NCBI GenBank assembly: GCA_015039465.1
Contig: MU130079.1
Location: 7,890-71,889 of the forward strand
DNA: 64,000 bases
From: Phlegmacium glaucopus
Taxonomy: Eukaryota; Basidiomycota; Agaricomycetes; Agaricales; Cortinariaceae
Direction: 5' to 3'
Shown here in pieces: positions 54,072 to 64,000 of this stretch. A model generated the notes under the pieces. That model was not told where the DNA came from and ran no database searches. It worked only from the letters and a program-made list of their open reading frames with translations. The translations under genes were made by a program, and so were the position numbers. Every line of letters starts with the position of its first letter. The first letter of the stretch is position 1.

Positions 54072-54395
54072 CTAGTGCTTTTTGGGCTGCGACATTGTGG
54101 GTCCACCGAAACCATACGATGAAGCAAGCTGCCCAAAGGCGAGTTCGTAACCCTCCGGTGATTGTGCTTTTTGCGAGTCTGTTGGAGCATCGCAGTTCTT
54201 GGATCGTGGAGGCACATATGACGAGTTCCTTAATTTTGAGGGTTTCTGAGAGGTGGAAGGGCCCGAAGGGGTGGAAGGTGCCTTTCCATTGAAACCGTAT
54301 AGTGAGGACAGTGTGGCAAAAGCCGATGTCCAATCTTTTTGAGGCGATTGTCTTTGTTTTGATTCAGAGGAAATCAGTGAAGTGGTTGATGACAT
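54072..54395 (-). CDS. Small conserved ORF d of the array (107 aa)
   Basis: ATG 54395 to TAG 54072. Nearly identical to ORF a (QKDWTSAF in place of QKYWTSAF, SQKAQSPEG in place of SQKARSPEG). Intact frame and the same duplicated YGF motif. A GGTATATAAG box lies about 105 nt upstream. Confidence 0.6.
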   Translation of the reverse strand: MSSTTSLISSESKQRQSPQKDWTSAFATLSSLYGFNGKAPSTPSGPSTSQKPSKLRNSSYVPPRSKNCDAPTDSQKAQSPEGYELAFGQLASSYGFGGPTMSQPKKH

Positions 54396-54777
54396 TGTGG
54401 CCGATAAGAATATTTATTTGGGCGGATCAAATATGATGTGAACATAGACCGACTCTGGTGTTGGTAACAATGAGACTTACAAGAAAACAGTGCAGGTCTT
54501 ATATACCACTCGAATGTGGCCTCCATCACTCCGCGTATGAGTCATTTGAGAAAGGCATTACAGTGTGGATATTCAAGGCGGCATTAGGATTGCAGCACCG
54601 CAGTTGACTCAACTGTGCAGAACATTCTGAGTTAAAAATAAGTTGCTACCCTATGGACCTAATACGGGGTTCCTTGAATGTTTGAATTTGAAGTTCGAGT
54701 CACATCTATTTTTATAAGTGTTATGATCGCACTGTTGGACGCTCCAGCGCGTGCAGCACGGAGTTGGACTATTTCAA
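54396..54777. other. Shared upstream region of small ORF d
   Basis: Conserved with the other units (ATGAGTCATTTGAGAAAGGC, CACCGCAGTTGACTCAACTG). In the other units it leads directly into the next F-box promoter; here it is cut by the insert at 54778. Confidence 0.5.
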
Positions 54778-55390
54778 GCTCCGCGATGAGTTAGCCCTCG
54801 TTCCTCGGGCTAACTCATTATCGGATAAGATAACGCCCAGCGTCAGAACCACCTCCTAGCTTCTCCGTCTGTAAATCACACATACAAATATGAATAGATT
54901 TGCTTGCGATTACGAACCCTTCTCCTTATCGTATTGGACCTAGTTCTGACGCGGAAAAAGTGTTTTCATCCGTCTTCATAAATAATTTTCGACCCACCCT
55001 CCATCCCCTTCAGCGTCCGGTACAGCTGGTTGATTTCGGCACTTGTTCGCCAAATCGAGCTCACCTGACGCTCAGGTCTTGCTCGGACTCCTCTTCAGAT
55101 TATTTCTGAATCTTTTTTGGATCAATCGATTGGGCCACTATCTCAGGCCAATCTAATCTCTCCCGAAAGATCACGCCCAGCCCAGGCTCTGGCCAAATCT
55201 TCCGGTGCGATTGGGACCAAGTGCAGGCTAATCCCTTTCGCCTTCTGAGATCCAAAATTTCGAGGAGCCCGGGCAAGCCCTAGGCACAAACAAGTAATTC
55301 TTACTCACGGATTTCTTGTACACTCATCTTATTATAACACAATATTGTACTCTCATCCTCATCTAATCAAGACGCAACAGTTACCTTATC
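54778..55390. mobile_element. ~610-bp insert separating array units 4 and 5
   Basis: Other units read TTCAAGCCCAGTAAAAATCGG without interruption. Here about 610 bp lie between TTTCAAGC and CAGTCAAAATCGG. The insert begins near TGAGTTAGCCCTCGTTCC followed by its inverted copy GGGCTAACTCA, and ends near CTAATCAAGACGCAACA. It is non-coding and may be a solo LTR. No target duplication is evident, so the class is uncertain. Confidence 0.55.
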
Positions 55391-55406
55391 CAGTCAAAAT
55401 CGGACC

Positions 55407-55415
55407 TGACGTAAG
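55407..55415 (+). promoter_or_regulatory. TGACGTAAG site before F-box copy 5
   Basis: 189 nt before the ATG of copy 5, in the context CGGACCTGACGTAAGGTAAC. Confidence 0.45.
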
Positions 55416-55595
55416 GTAACAGCGCAACACTGGCAGATAACTCGTGACTTTTTTTCCCAAGTTACTGATGTCCAGAGTAGACTCCCAAGATGCACAAGCA
55501 AACCGTCTATGGAGCGTCTTACTCTATTACTTTTCTACCCAATCTAAAGCTCTACCTCAGTTTTATCCGCCAGAATTACAGGACCAAATAAAATC

Positions 55596-57290
55596 ATGTT
55601 GCTTCACTATTCTCACTATCTACACAACAATCAAGTTCCTTCTGAACACGAAGCTCGCGAAATCAAAGCACTCAGGATGAATCCTTTGGAAGAAATTTCA
55701 GTGGTAAATGCAGAGATCGAGCGAATTGAAAGCATCTTGGACTCCCTCAAACGAAAACGGGCCAACATCCAAAAATCGATTGACGATTGCAATACTGTCC
55801 TTGCTCCTGTTCGTCGTCTATCCATGGATATTTTGGGCGTAATATTCATCTATTGCCTTGCCACGTATCGGAATCCAATTATGGACGCTTCAGAGGCACC
55901 CATCCTTCTCACTCATATCTGTCGTGATTGGAGATCGATCGCTGTATCAATCCCTCGACTATGGTCCAGGATGTATATCCCTCTCTTGCAGGGATACCGG
56001 TATGGACCTATATCGTCTATTCAGGGTGGGGAGGGTCGGATGGAAGCCCGTTCTGAAGAGACGCAGAGGTGGTTGAGACTCTCCGGTGCCTGTCCTTTGT
56101 CGATCACGATGATACCAGCTGCAGGCCTCGTCTCCCATCAGCCACTATTAGATGCCATTATACAATCGTCTCGACGTTGGCAGCGATTTGAATTGGGAAT
56201 CCTTTCTCCTTATTCCGATGTATCCACACGAATCCTCAGCCTTTCCGCGGATGATTTATGTATGCTTCGAGAGGTACGACTCCATTCAATGGACAACCCC
56301 AGCCCGGACACGGGCGAAGATCTGTGGCATCAGAGTGGTATTCTTACTGCGCAAGGATTACGTAGCATTTCCATTGCGCACGTCTACCCAGACATGTTTC
56401 CCATCGGCATCCCTCCAAACTGGAAAAATCTCCACCACTTATTCATCCATTCCCAGGTCGCCTTAGGACCTGCGGGTCAAATGTTGAGCTATTGTTGTAA
56501 CCTCATTTCCTGTCTTCTCATAATCGAATGGGATAGCGACGATCTTCCTAATGCCTCTATCACCGTTTCATCTTCTTTTCTTCCCCATCTTAAATTTCTA
56601 TCGCTTCAAGGAGACCCCAGTGGCTGTAGCCAATTATTCTGCAAATTAGAAGCGCCGTCCCTACGCACTCTCGATTGTCGTGGAGATTGTCCTAGTGAAA
56701 ATGAGAGGTCTTGCATGTTTCGGTTCCTTGAGAGGATCAATTCCCTCGAAACTCTCATGTTGGACAACCACCACCTCGCCGGGGATAATGCATTAAAATG
56801 CAGTACCGTTGCTCCTTCACTCTCTCATCTAGTTCTTGGTCAATCGCCTGAAGAACAATATATGCGTTTGCTTCCATTCCTTCCACATCCCGAACAAGTC
56901 GACTTGATGACTGCTCTCCACAAGACCAAACATCAACATTTCCCTGATTCTGCGCCGACCGTTCTTTTTCCATCATTGGAAGTCTTTGAAGCATATTATT
57001 GTATTCCAAGCATAACTGACCAGGATCTTTTGGAATTCATCATGGCCAGAATCGACGCGACAAGGTCGAACACTGCCATTTCAAAACTCAGAAAGGTCTT
57101 GGTCCACTTCACGAGGACCAGACAGATGGACATTGTACCTGAGGCTTTAGCTTACGCACAAGCGGCGGGGATTGAACTTGAACTCGATCTGAGGTATTAT
57201 ACAGGAACCGAATTGGGAAATACTTGGTCGCCGTCGTATGGTCTCTCTGCTGAGGGTACATCGTGGGCATACCCCTTGGATGATTATTGA
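55596..57290 (+). CDS. F-box/leucine-rich protein, array copy 5
   Basis: 564 residues from ATG 55596 (MLLHYSHYLHNNQVPSEH), intronless and intact. Same layout as copy 1: coiled coil, F-box-like domain, leucine-rich segments, TSWAYPLDDY end. Compared with the other copies it lacks about three residues after IPLLQG (three-codon deletion) and has one extra Tyr (FEAYYCIPSITD); both changes keep the frame, as expected if the protein is under constraint. Confidence 0.88.
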   Translation: MLLHYSHYLHNNQVPSEHEAREIKALRMNPLEEISVVNAEIERIESILDSLKRKRANIQKSIDDCNTVLAPVRRLSMDILGVIFIYCLATYRNPIMDASEAPILLTHICRDWRSIAVSIPRLWSRMYIPLLQGYRYGPISSIQGGEGRMEARSEETQRWLRLSGACPLSITMIPAAGLVSHQPLLDAIIQSSRRWQRFELGILSPYSDVSTRILSLSADDLCMLREVRLHSMDNPSPDTGEDLWHQSGILTAQGLRSISIAHVYPDMFPIGIPPNWKNLHHLFIHSQVALGPAGQMLSYCCNLISCLLIIEWDSDDLPNASITVSSSFLPHLKFLSLQGDPSGCSQLFCKLEAPSLRTLDCRGDCPSENERSCMFRFLERINSLETLMLDNHHLAGDNALKCSTVAPSLSHLVLGQSPEEQYMRLLPFLPHPEQVDLMTALHKTKHQHFPDSAPTVLFPSLEVFEAYYCIPSITDQDLLEFIMARIDATRSNTAISKLRKVLVHFTRTRQMDIVPEALAYAQAAGIELELDLRYYTGTELGNTWSPSYGLSAEGTSWAYPLDDY

Positions 57291-57948
57291 TTTTATACTT
57301 CAAGTTACAGGCAGAATGAAAGTATTTAAGTAATACTCTTGCTAACGTCATGGCCATTTCGATGTGGAATTTGGTATTCGTTAGTCTTCCCTCTTCAAAA
57401 GGATGGCCATTTGTAGCAAGTTTCGAGCTTAAAATCGCTAATATTCAATGCTTCTTGACTGCCCTATGTACATGCCCTACTAACTGGAAGTGTGCTACGT
57501 ATAATATCACCGTCACTATCCTTGCCATATCGTTTGTTAAACAATACTGAACTTCCACATCCTTGTTAAGGTTACTATATAATAAGAGCGAACAAAAACC
57601 GAACAAATCTATCAACCATTAGAAAGTCTGGGTTCCATACCGGGTGTTGGCTAGAATCTTGGCGAGTTATCTGATGTCCTCCAGAACTACCGTGCATTGT
57701 GACGTCCCCCTAATTATAACTTAATATAAGAGACACATAAGAGATCGAATCACTAAATAAGTACAGTAATGGAAGGCGCTCATAAATTTAAAATAAAACA
57801 CAGTATCATAAATATTTTTTATCAGAGCCATTAACATAATATTTTCAGGGTAAAAGTTAAGGATTCTAATGAAGAGATCATGCATTAAATGGATGCAAAA
57901 TTCCAGGATTGTTTTATAAATATAAATACCTTGAGATATTGACCAAGA
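57291..57948. other. Convergent spacer between F-box copy 5 and small ORF e
   Basis: Homologous to the other 3' spacers, with no conserved ORF. Confidence 0.5.
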
Positions 57949-58268
57949 CTAGTGCTTTTTGGGCTGCGACATTGTGGGTCCACCGAAACCATACGATGAA
58001 GCAAGCTGCCCAAATGCGAGTTCGTAACCCTCCGGTGATCGTGCTTTTTGCGAGTCGGTTGGAGCATCGCAATTCTTGGATCGTGGAGGCAGATATGACG
58101 AGTTCCTCAGTTTTGAGGGTTTCTGAGAGGTGGAAGGGCCCGGGGTGGAAGGTGCTTTCCATTGAAACCGTATAGTGAGGACAGTGTGGCGAAAGCCGAT
58201 GTCCAATCTTTTTGAGGCGATTGTCTTTGTTTTGATTCAGAGGAAATCAATGAAGTGGTTGACGACAT
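57949..58268 (-). pseudogene. Small ORF e of the array (frameshifted)
   Basis: ATG at 58268 and TAG at 57949 are in the usual places. One G is missing near 58155 (GGAAAGCACC versus GGAAAGGCACC), which shifts the frame in the middle after YGFNGK, and the Pro-rich stretch is shortened. It would encode a chimeric product; considered broken. Confidence 0.6.
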
Positions 58269-58653
58269 TGTGGCCGATAAGAATATTTATTTGGGAGGAT
58301 GAAAGATGATGTGAAAATAAACCGACTGTGGTGTTGGAAACGATGAGACTTACAAGAAAACAGTGCACGTCTTATATACTACTCGAATGTGGCCTCCATC
58401 ACTCCGCGTATGAGTCATTTGAGAAAGGCATTGCAGTGTGGGTATTCAAGTCGGCATTAGGATTGCAGCACCGCAGTTGACTCAACTGTGCAGTACATTT
58501 GGATCTAATACAGGGTTCCTTGAATATTTGAAGTTCGACTCATATCTATTTTTATGAGTGTTATGATCGCGCTGTGCACTTGAAATGACGAGGACTGTTA
58601 GTGGCTCCAGCGCGACGGAGTTGGACTACTTCAAGCCCAGTAAAAATCGGATC

Positions 58654-58662
58654 TGACGTAAG
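58654..58662 (+). promoter_or_regulatory. Orphan TGACGTAAG site right of unit 5
   Basis: The conserved F-box upstream sequence ends here at GACGTAAGGTA, where the MITE inserted. The next F-box gene (copy 6) is 3 kb away with a different upstream sequence. Confidence 0.45.
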
Positions 58663-58663
58663 G

Positions 58664-58872
58664 TAGGGGCTTTACAAACGTGATGGGAAAATAAAATTGA
58701 AATAGCGCCTTCGACAGGACAAAAATGCAAAATTTCAGTCACACCAAGTTTGAAAAGAAAACTTCTTATCTATCGACTACAGCTGAAATTTTGATTTTGT
58801 CCAAATTGCGAGCGCTATTGAGTTTTTTTTTTTTTTTTGACGATAATTAATCACGTGACGTTTGTGCCTTAG
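58664..58872. mobile_element. Palindromic MITE in an array promoter, likely TA target
   Basis: After GACGTAAGG-TA the sequence GGGGCTTTACAAACGTGATG begins, and at the right ATCACGTGACGTTTGTGCCT is followed by TA. Inner arms pair as well: AATAGCGCCTTCGACAGGAC (58701-58720) with GTCCAAATTGCGAGCGCTATT near 58819, and AAATTTCAG with CTGAAATTT. A T-run (58823-58838) lies in the right arm. About 205 bp, non-coding. Confidence 0.6.
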
Positions 58873-59199
58873 ATTCTAGAAGTTAGCCGGGAAGATACCC
58901 AGGAGCGTTCGGGCTGCGCACTGTACCGTAACGGTGACCCAGCAAGATCGAACAGAAAGATGGAGGCCAATGCTTACCAGTATTATAATCAGACGTCCCT
59001 GTTTATCTTATCTTATCCTTAGAACTTGAGGGCCCATTCTCGCACACGATATAAGTCACGGTCTAAGTACTGATCATGATTGGAGCAAACTTACTGGTAC
59101 TACTTTGATCTGATTAGCTTAGGCACAGATCGTCAACCAGTAAGAGCACGCCAGAAGACCTTAATCAGGAGATTGGGATGGAGAGATTCAATTCCCAAA
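58873..59199. other. Intergenic DNA
   Basis: No gene recognised between the MITE and the C-terminal part of the FAD-dependent oxidoreductase remnant. Confidence 0.45.
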
Positions 59200-61171
59200 A
59201 ACATTTTGGTGTGCCATAAGACAGACCCTGGAGTCTGGTTAGACACCGCTCATGAGTGAGTCCCAAGAAGTAGAGTAGACTTACTAGCCTGCTCATCCTA
59301 AGATTGTTTACATTTCAGTCGACGTTCAAGATATCGAGAACAGGTAAAAATAAACTTACAACAGCAGAAAGGTACGTTGAACACCATACCATCGAAGCAA
59401 CCTGCCTGTAGACAACGATTCTCCCGGAAGCGGCGTCGTAGTAGTAAAACTGTAATCTAAATAACTCCACAATAAGTGGCATCAGGTAATGTCAATCAAC
59501 CATACCACCTATTTTAGTTCTTTGCCTTTTACTTCCATGAGAGATAATGTAAATTGGAAAGAGGAACATTGCGTACCACATGGGCTCAATCTTTGTTGCT
59601 TGTGTGATAAAAAATGATCTCGCAAAATTCTGCGGCAAAGTTTGAGGCTCCAGCCCTTTGATTGTTGAGAGCATTATATTCAGCGCAATGGCTCCTAAGA
59701 TAGCTTTGAGGATTCCATGCCTATGATTTTGGCGACATAAGCGCATTAAGCAACTCGAAGATAAAATGAGCTCACCCGTAGAATGAGTTGAGTCTCATTA
59801 CAGAATCTCCTGTTATGAATCTTATGATCATGTTGTAGGGAAGATTAACCCCAGATCATAGACGGAAGGTGCGAAATGTAAAATTTAAATATCAGCCTGT
59901 TGATGAATAATTAAACACGTACGGAACGCGGACTGCATCATGAGTAAACGTGACAGACTCGTCCTTGAATCGCGACACGATTTCGAAAATCCATGATGGC
60001 ATTGGCTCATCAAGGGTGGCATCAAAGCTTGTGAAGTAGGCCTCAAGTGTTTCTGCGTCTTTAGGAAGATCAGAGGATCCCCATGCGCCGCAGGCGATTT
60101 TTCATCCAGCGTAGAGTAATGCGTCCGATGATCTAGAGGGTATGTGCCTTTGGGGTAAAAAATTGCGTAACCATAACCAGCACGTTCCAGCCACTTCATG
60201 CCTGCAGTGGAACCCGTGCAGTCTATGTGGATGAGGGGGCAGATGAGACATGATGAAGAATAAGTCAATCATGGTCGTACCGGCTACCATTGTTGTTTCG
60301 ACATTCTGAATTCCGTCGACAGTTCTCACCGAAACCTTCTGAATGCGTGAAGGATCAGTAGGATCGGCATGAACTGCCGTCACAGTACCAATGATGGTTT
60401 CAATGTTCGGATACTTCTAAGTTCTGTTCACCAAGGCGAAGGAGGCTCTCGACTCCTGCACGACCCCAATGAGGAATTTCTGGCAGCTTGCCATTGAAAA
60501 ACTTGTAGGGTGCTGGTGTGGGCTTGCCTCTTATATTCTGCTTCCAATCTGCGGGTAGAATGCTGTTTTGAGGATATCACATGAGGTGGTGGATGCGGAA
60601 TGGTGGTTACTTAATTTACCGTATGTCGGAAGCCAAACATTCTTTCTCAAAGTTCGGGAAGAGTCTTTTGAGACCAAGGAAGCCCATAAGTTGGATCGGA
60701 CCTAGTAAAAGCTGGTGAGCAGAGAACAGGCCTTCAATCCGAGTGGCTTACCTTGAGCAGAGCGATACTGCATAACTCTGGTGCGCTTATTCTTCTGAGT
60801 CATGCCTGAGTCGGCATTCCATCATCAGCCAAGCCTCGGGCTCTATGATCAAGACCCGCTCAAAGTGGTCATGACACACACGTGCGATTATCAAGCCAGA
60901 TATACTATATACATAGTAAAGTGATTCGTATCAGTCAATAAACAGCAAACAGCGAGCTCAAGAGTGCCTCACCTACCACCACAAATTACAACTGTGCCTT
61001 TTATCTTGTCTTCTTTTTCGCGAGGTTTCCCTCCTAACTTGAACAGAGGTAGATCTAGAATGGCAGTTTCTTTAGCGAGAAGTTGTTGTCGAAGCCAGTT
61101 CCATGCTAGTAGCAGAGAAGATAGTGGGCGATTGGTATGGCGAGAACCAACCAGAAGGTAGTCACAGCCAT
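59200..61171 (-). pseudogene. FAD-dependent oxidoreductase/monooxygenase-like gene, decayed
   Basis: Minus-strand blocks in order: N-terminal hydrophobic anchor from about 61171 (MAVTTFWLVLAIPIAHYLL, then a frame change into LAWNWLRQQLLAKETAILDL), dinucleotide-binding start GTVVICGG (~60960), HFERVLIIEPEAW, GLKRLFPNFEKECLASDIR, PTPAPYKFFNGKLPEIPHW and RAGVESLLRLGE. After a break come YPNIETIIGTVTAVHADPTD, VSVRTVDGIQNVETTMVAG, CTGSTAGMKWLERAGYGYA, ILGAIALNIMLSTIKGLEP, FFITQATKIEPMW and GRIVVYRQVASMVW. This follows a fungal family of FAD/NAD(P)-binding proteins. About 80 residues are missing between RLGE and YPNIE, with a stop, and other frame changes occur, so the gene is very probably dead. 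Substrate unknown. Confidence 0.72.
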
Positions 61172-61710
61172 GTCGACAGGAGGTGAGGGGAGAAAATAAG
61201 TCCAGTACGATACTTAAATAATTTGAGGTTAAATATGCAACGTACACAAAAAAGTCAAAATACAATATAAAAGTAGTCGATACAGGGTTAAAGGTGGCCA
61301 ACCCTGACAGTTAATTGTCGTAAATATTATAATATTACGGCAACGGCACACTGTGACAATAATTAATGCATAATGGCTGGTCCCGAGGCTATGCAGTTAT
61401 GAGAACTTCTACTGTATAGGTCTATTGACGCAAAAAAATAACTACAACTGGGAAACTTCAGCACTTGGTAACGTATGTAGGCTCCGTAAACCTGTTGGAG
61501 ATAATTATAAACGACCCGATCCTTGAAAAAAGTTTCCACACAAAGTCGAAAACAGCGCAACACACGTGCGGATAACTCGGTGACTTTTTTCCCAAGTTAC
61601 TGATGTCCAGTAGACTGAGACTCCCAAGATGGACAACTCAATTACTTTTCTTCCCAATCTGAAGCTCTACCTAGGCTTTATTCGCCAGAATTACACGACG
61701 AGATAAAATC
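61172..61710. other. Upstream region of F-box copy 6
   Basis: 61400-61710 resembles the region before copy 1 (43230-43500: GGTCTATTGACTAAAA, AACTGGGAAACTTCAGCACTTGG, AGTTTCCACACAAAG, AACAGCGCAACAC) rather than that of copies 2-5, and lacks TGACGTAAG. A pyrimidine-rich block (TTACTTTTCTTCCCAATCTG) precedes the ATG as in the other copies. Confidence 0.6.
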
Positions 61711-63438
61711 ATGTTGCTTCACTTTTCTCATTATCTACACAACAATCAAGCTCCTTCTGAACACGAAGCTCGCGAAATAAAAACACTCAGAATGAATCCT
61801 TTGGAAGAAATTTCAGTGATAGATGCAGAGATCGAGCGAATTGAAAGCATCTTGGACTCCCTCAAACGAAAACGGGCCAACATCCAAAACTCAATTGACG
61901 ATTGCAATACTGTCCTTGCTCCTGTTCGTCGTCTATCCATGGATATTTTGGGCGTAATATTCATCTATTGCCTTGCCACGCATCGGAATCCAATTATGGA
62001 CGCTTCAGAGGCTCCCATCCTTCTCACTCATATCTGTCGTGATTGGAGATCAATTGCGATCTCAACACCTCGACTATGGTCCAAGATGTATATCCTTCCC
62101 TTGGAGCGAGTCACAGGGTACTGGCATACTCTACTGCCTATCCAGGATGGGGATCGGAGGGAAGCACGTTCTGATGAGACGCAGAGGTGGTTGAGACTCT
62201 CTGGTGCCTGTCCTTTGTCGATCACGATGGTGCCAGTTGGAAGCCTCGTCTCCCATCAGCCACTATTGGATGCCATTATACAATCATCTCGACGTTGGCA
62301 ACAACTTGAATTGGGACTCCTTCCTCCTTATTCCGATGTATCCACACGAATCCTCAGCCTTTCCGCAGATGATTTATGTATGCTTCGAGAGGTACGACTC
62401 CATTCAACGGACAACTCCAGCCAGGACACGGGCGAAGATCTGTGGCATCAGAGTGGCATTCTTACTGCACAAGGATTACGCAGCATTTCTATTGCGCATT
62501 TCCACCCAGGCATATTTCCTATAGGCATCCCTCCAAACTGGAAAAATCTCCATCACTTATTCATCCATTCCTGGGTCGCCTTAGGACTTGCAGGTCAAAT
62601 GTTGAGCCATTGTTGTAACCTCGTTGCCTGTTTTCTCAAAATCGACTGGGATGGCGGCGATCTTCCTAATGCCTCTATCACCGTTTCATCTTCTTTTCTT
62701 CCCCATCTTAAATTTCTATCGCTTAAAGGGGACCCCAATGGCTGTAACCGATTACTCTATAAATTAGAGGCACCGTCCCTGCGCACTCTCGATTGTCGCG
62801 GAAAGTGTCCTAGTGAAAACGAGAGGTCCGGCCTGTTTCATTTCCTTCAGAGCATCAATTCCCTCGAAACTCTCATGTTGGACATCCACCACCTCACGGG
62901 AGATAATGTATTAAGATGCAGTACCCTTACTCCTTCGCTTTCGAATCTAGTTTTTGGTAAATGTCCTGAAGAACGACGTATGCGTTTGCTTCCATTCCCT
63001 CATCCGCATCCCGAACAAGTCAACTTGATAACTGCTCTCTACGAAATCAAACATCAACATTTCCCTGATTCTGCGCCGACTGTTCTTTTTCCATCTTTGG
63101 AAGTTTTAGAAACATATGATATTCCAAGCATAACTGACGAAATTCTCTTGGAATTCATCATGGCCAGAATCGACGCGACAATGTCGAACACTGCCGTTTC
63201 AAAACTCAGACGGGTCTCGGTCTACTTCGCGAGGACTAGACAGATAGACATTGTACCTGAAGCTTTAGCCTATGCACAAGCATCGGGTATTGAACTTGAA
63301 CTCGATCTGATGTATTATGTAGAAACCGAAGGGGTAAATGCTTGGCCGCCGTCATGTGGTCCGACCCCTGTTGGGACATCGTGGAAATACTCCTTGTATG
63401 ATTGCGAGCGTGACGAGGAATTTTGGCTCCAAGGGTGA
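61711..63438 (+). CDS. F-box/leucine-rich protein, array copy 6
   Basis: 575 residues from ATG 61711, intronless and intact. Coiled coil (DAEIERIESILDSLKRKR), F-box-like domain (VRRLSMDILGVIFIYCL, ICRDWRSIAISTPRLWSKMY), leucine-rich part (LKFLSLKGDPNGC, SLETLMLDIHHLTG, SLSNLVFGK). It is the most diverged copy between 62090 and 62150, and its end differs: SWKYSLYDCERDEEFWLQG instead of ..PLDDY. Together with the shared upstream region this groups it with copy 1. Confidence 0.87.
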   Translation: MLLHFSHYLHNNQAPSEHEAREIKTLRMNPLEEISVIDAEIERIESILDSLKRKRANIQNSIDDCNTVLAPVRRLSMDILGVIFIYCLATHRNPIMDASEAPILLTHICRDWRSIAISTPRLWSKMYILPLERVTGYWHTLLPIQDGDRREARSDETQRWLRLSGACPLSITMVPVGSLVSHQPLLDAIIQSSRRWQQLELGLLPPYSDVSTRILSLSADDLCMLREVRLHSTDNSSQDTGEDLWHQSGILTAQGLRSISIAHFHPGIFPIGIPPNWKNLHHLFIHSWVALGLAGQMLSHCCNLVACFLKIDWDGGDLPNASITVSSSFLPHLKFLSLKGDPNGCNRLLYKLEAPSLRTLDCRGKCPSENERSGLFHFLQSINSLETLMLDIHHLTGDNVLRCSTLTPSLSNLVFGKCPEERRMRLLPFPHPHPEQVNLITALYEIKHQHFPDSAPTVLFPSLEVLETYDIPSITDEILLEFIMARIDATMSNTAVSKLRRVSVYFARTRQIDIVPEALAYAQASGIELELDLMYYVETEGVNAWPPSCGPTPVGTSWKYSLYDCERDEEFWLQG

Positions 63439-64000
63439 AAGGCCCGGACGAACAAATACGAATTTCAGGCGCGTAAATTCTATCGGTAACCTTCTTGAAT
63501 ATGCCCTGTATTATCTCCGTATTGTTCCCCGTTCCCCTTGAAATTTTAGAATTAGATAGCGGACTTTAACGTTTACACTATATGCATGCCTACCAGTTTT
63601 TGAAGTGTGCTGCATATGATATTATCATCACTATCCTCGCCATATTGTTTGTTAAACGGTACTGAATTTCCACATATTGTTAAGGTTGCTATATAAGAGC
63701 GAATAAAAACCGAGCAAACTAATCATCCATTAAAAGGTCTGGGTGGCTAGCCTCTTGGAGAGTTATCCGATGTCCTCCAGAACCACCATGTATTGCGACT
63801 CCTCCTAATTATAAGAGACACATAAGAAATCGAATCACTAGATAAGTACAGTAATGGAATGCGCTCATAAAACCCAGTATCATACATTTTTTATCAAAAT
63901 CATCAACATAATATTGTCAGGGCAAAATTTAAGGATTCTAACGAAGAAATAATGCATTATATAAATGCAAATATTGACCAAGAATACTTAGTGGTTTTGG
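63439..64000. other. 3' spacer after F-box copy 6
   Basis: Matches the 3' spacers of the other units (TAAAAGGTCTGGGTGGC, TAATTATAAGAGACACATAAG, ATATTGACCAAGA at the end). A further small ORF copy would start just beyond the window if the unit is complete. Confidence 0.55.

Overview
ORGANISM. The window reads as the nuclear genome of a mushroom-forming basidiomycete (Agaricomycetes). Genes carry ~50-70 nt introns with GTAAG/GTNNGT donors. There is a velvet-family regulator, a multi-intron 7-TM protein of the basidiomycete DUF6534 type, and an array of F-box/leucine-rich proteins typical of mushroom genomes. Ty3/gypsy retrotransposons with a chromodomain make up much of the left half. No RNA gene was recognised. 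Two runs of N (24478-25191, 47028-47692) are assembly gaps.

LEFT THIRD (1-31.4 kb): a transposon graveyard. Bases 1-604 make sense only when read backwards without complementing; the C-terminal end of the same protein follows at 607-771 in normal orientation. After decayed exons, a fold-back element and a solo LTR comes a nested stack. An old, CpG-depleted gypsy element 'C' (minus strand, 7600-29894) was interrupted three times: by a TA-flanked MITE 'E' (8444-9342), by a younger chromodomain gypsy 'A' (11861-25497, duplication AGGCT) and by insertion 'D' (25889-28771). A was interrupted in turn by gypsy 'B' (15442-21561, 145-bp LTRs, duplication ACGG). A and C serve as each other's empty sites, so the junctions can be read to the base. 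A also carries an outward-facing two-exon gene for an acidic, charged protein with a Zn2Cys6-like cysteine array. B has a textbook -1 frameshift signal. Stops in A and B, and the differences between A's two LTRs, are CpG transitions.

MIDDLE (31.4-43.5 kb): ordinary gene space with normal CpG content. It holds a VosA-type velvet protein with a very long Pro/Gln-rich tail (31441-35164, minus) and a DUF6534-type membrane protein with several very small exons (39735-41761, minus), separated by long non-coding stretches.

RIGHT THIRD (43.5-64 kb): six head-to-tail copies of a unit made of an intronless F-box/LRR gene (+) and a small (~107 aa) minus-strand ORF, with a conserved intergenic region holding a TGACGTAAG site and a TATA box. 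Some copies are broken (nonsense, frameshift, gap). The array is interrupted by a ~610-bp insert, a MITE and a decayed FAD-dependent oxidoreductase gene. The F-box genes probably encode SCF substrate adaptors; the role of the small protein is unknown.
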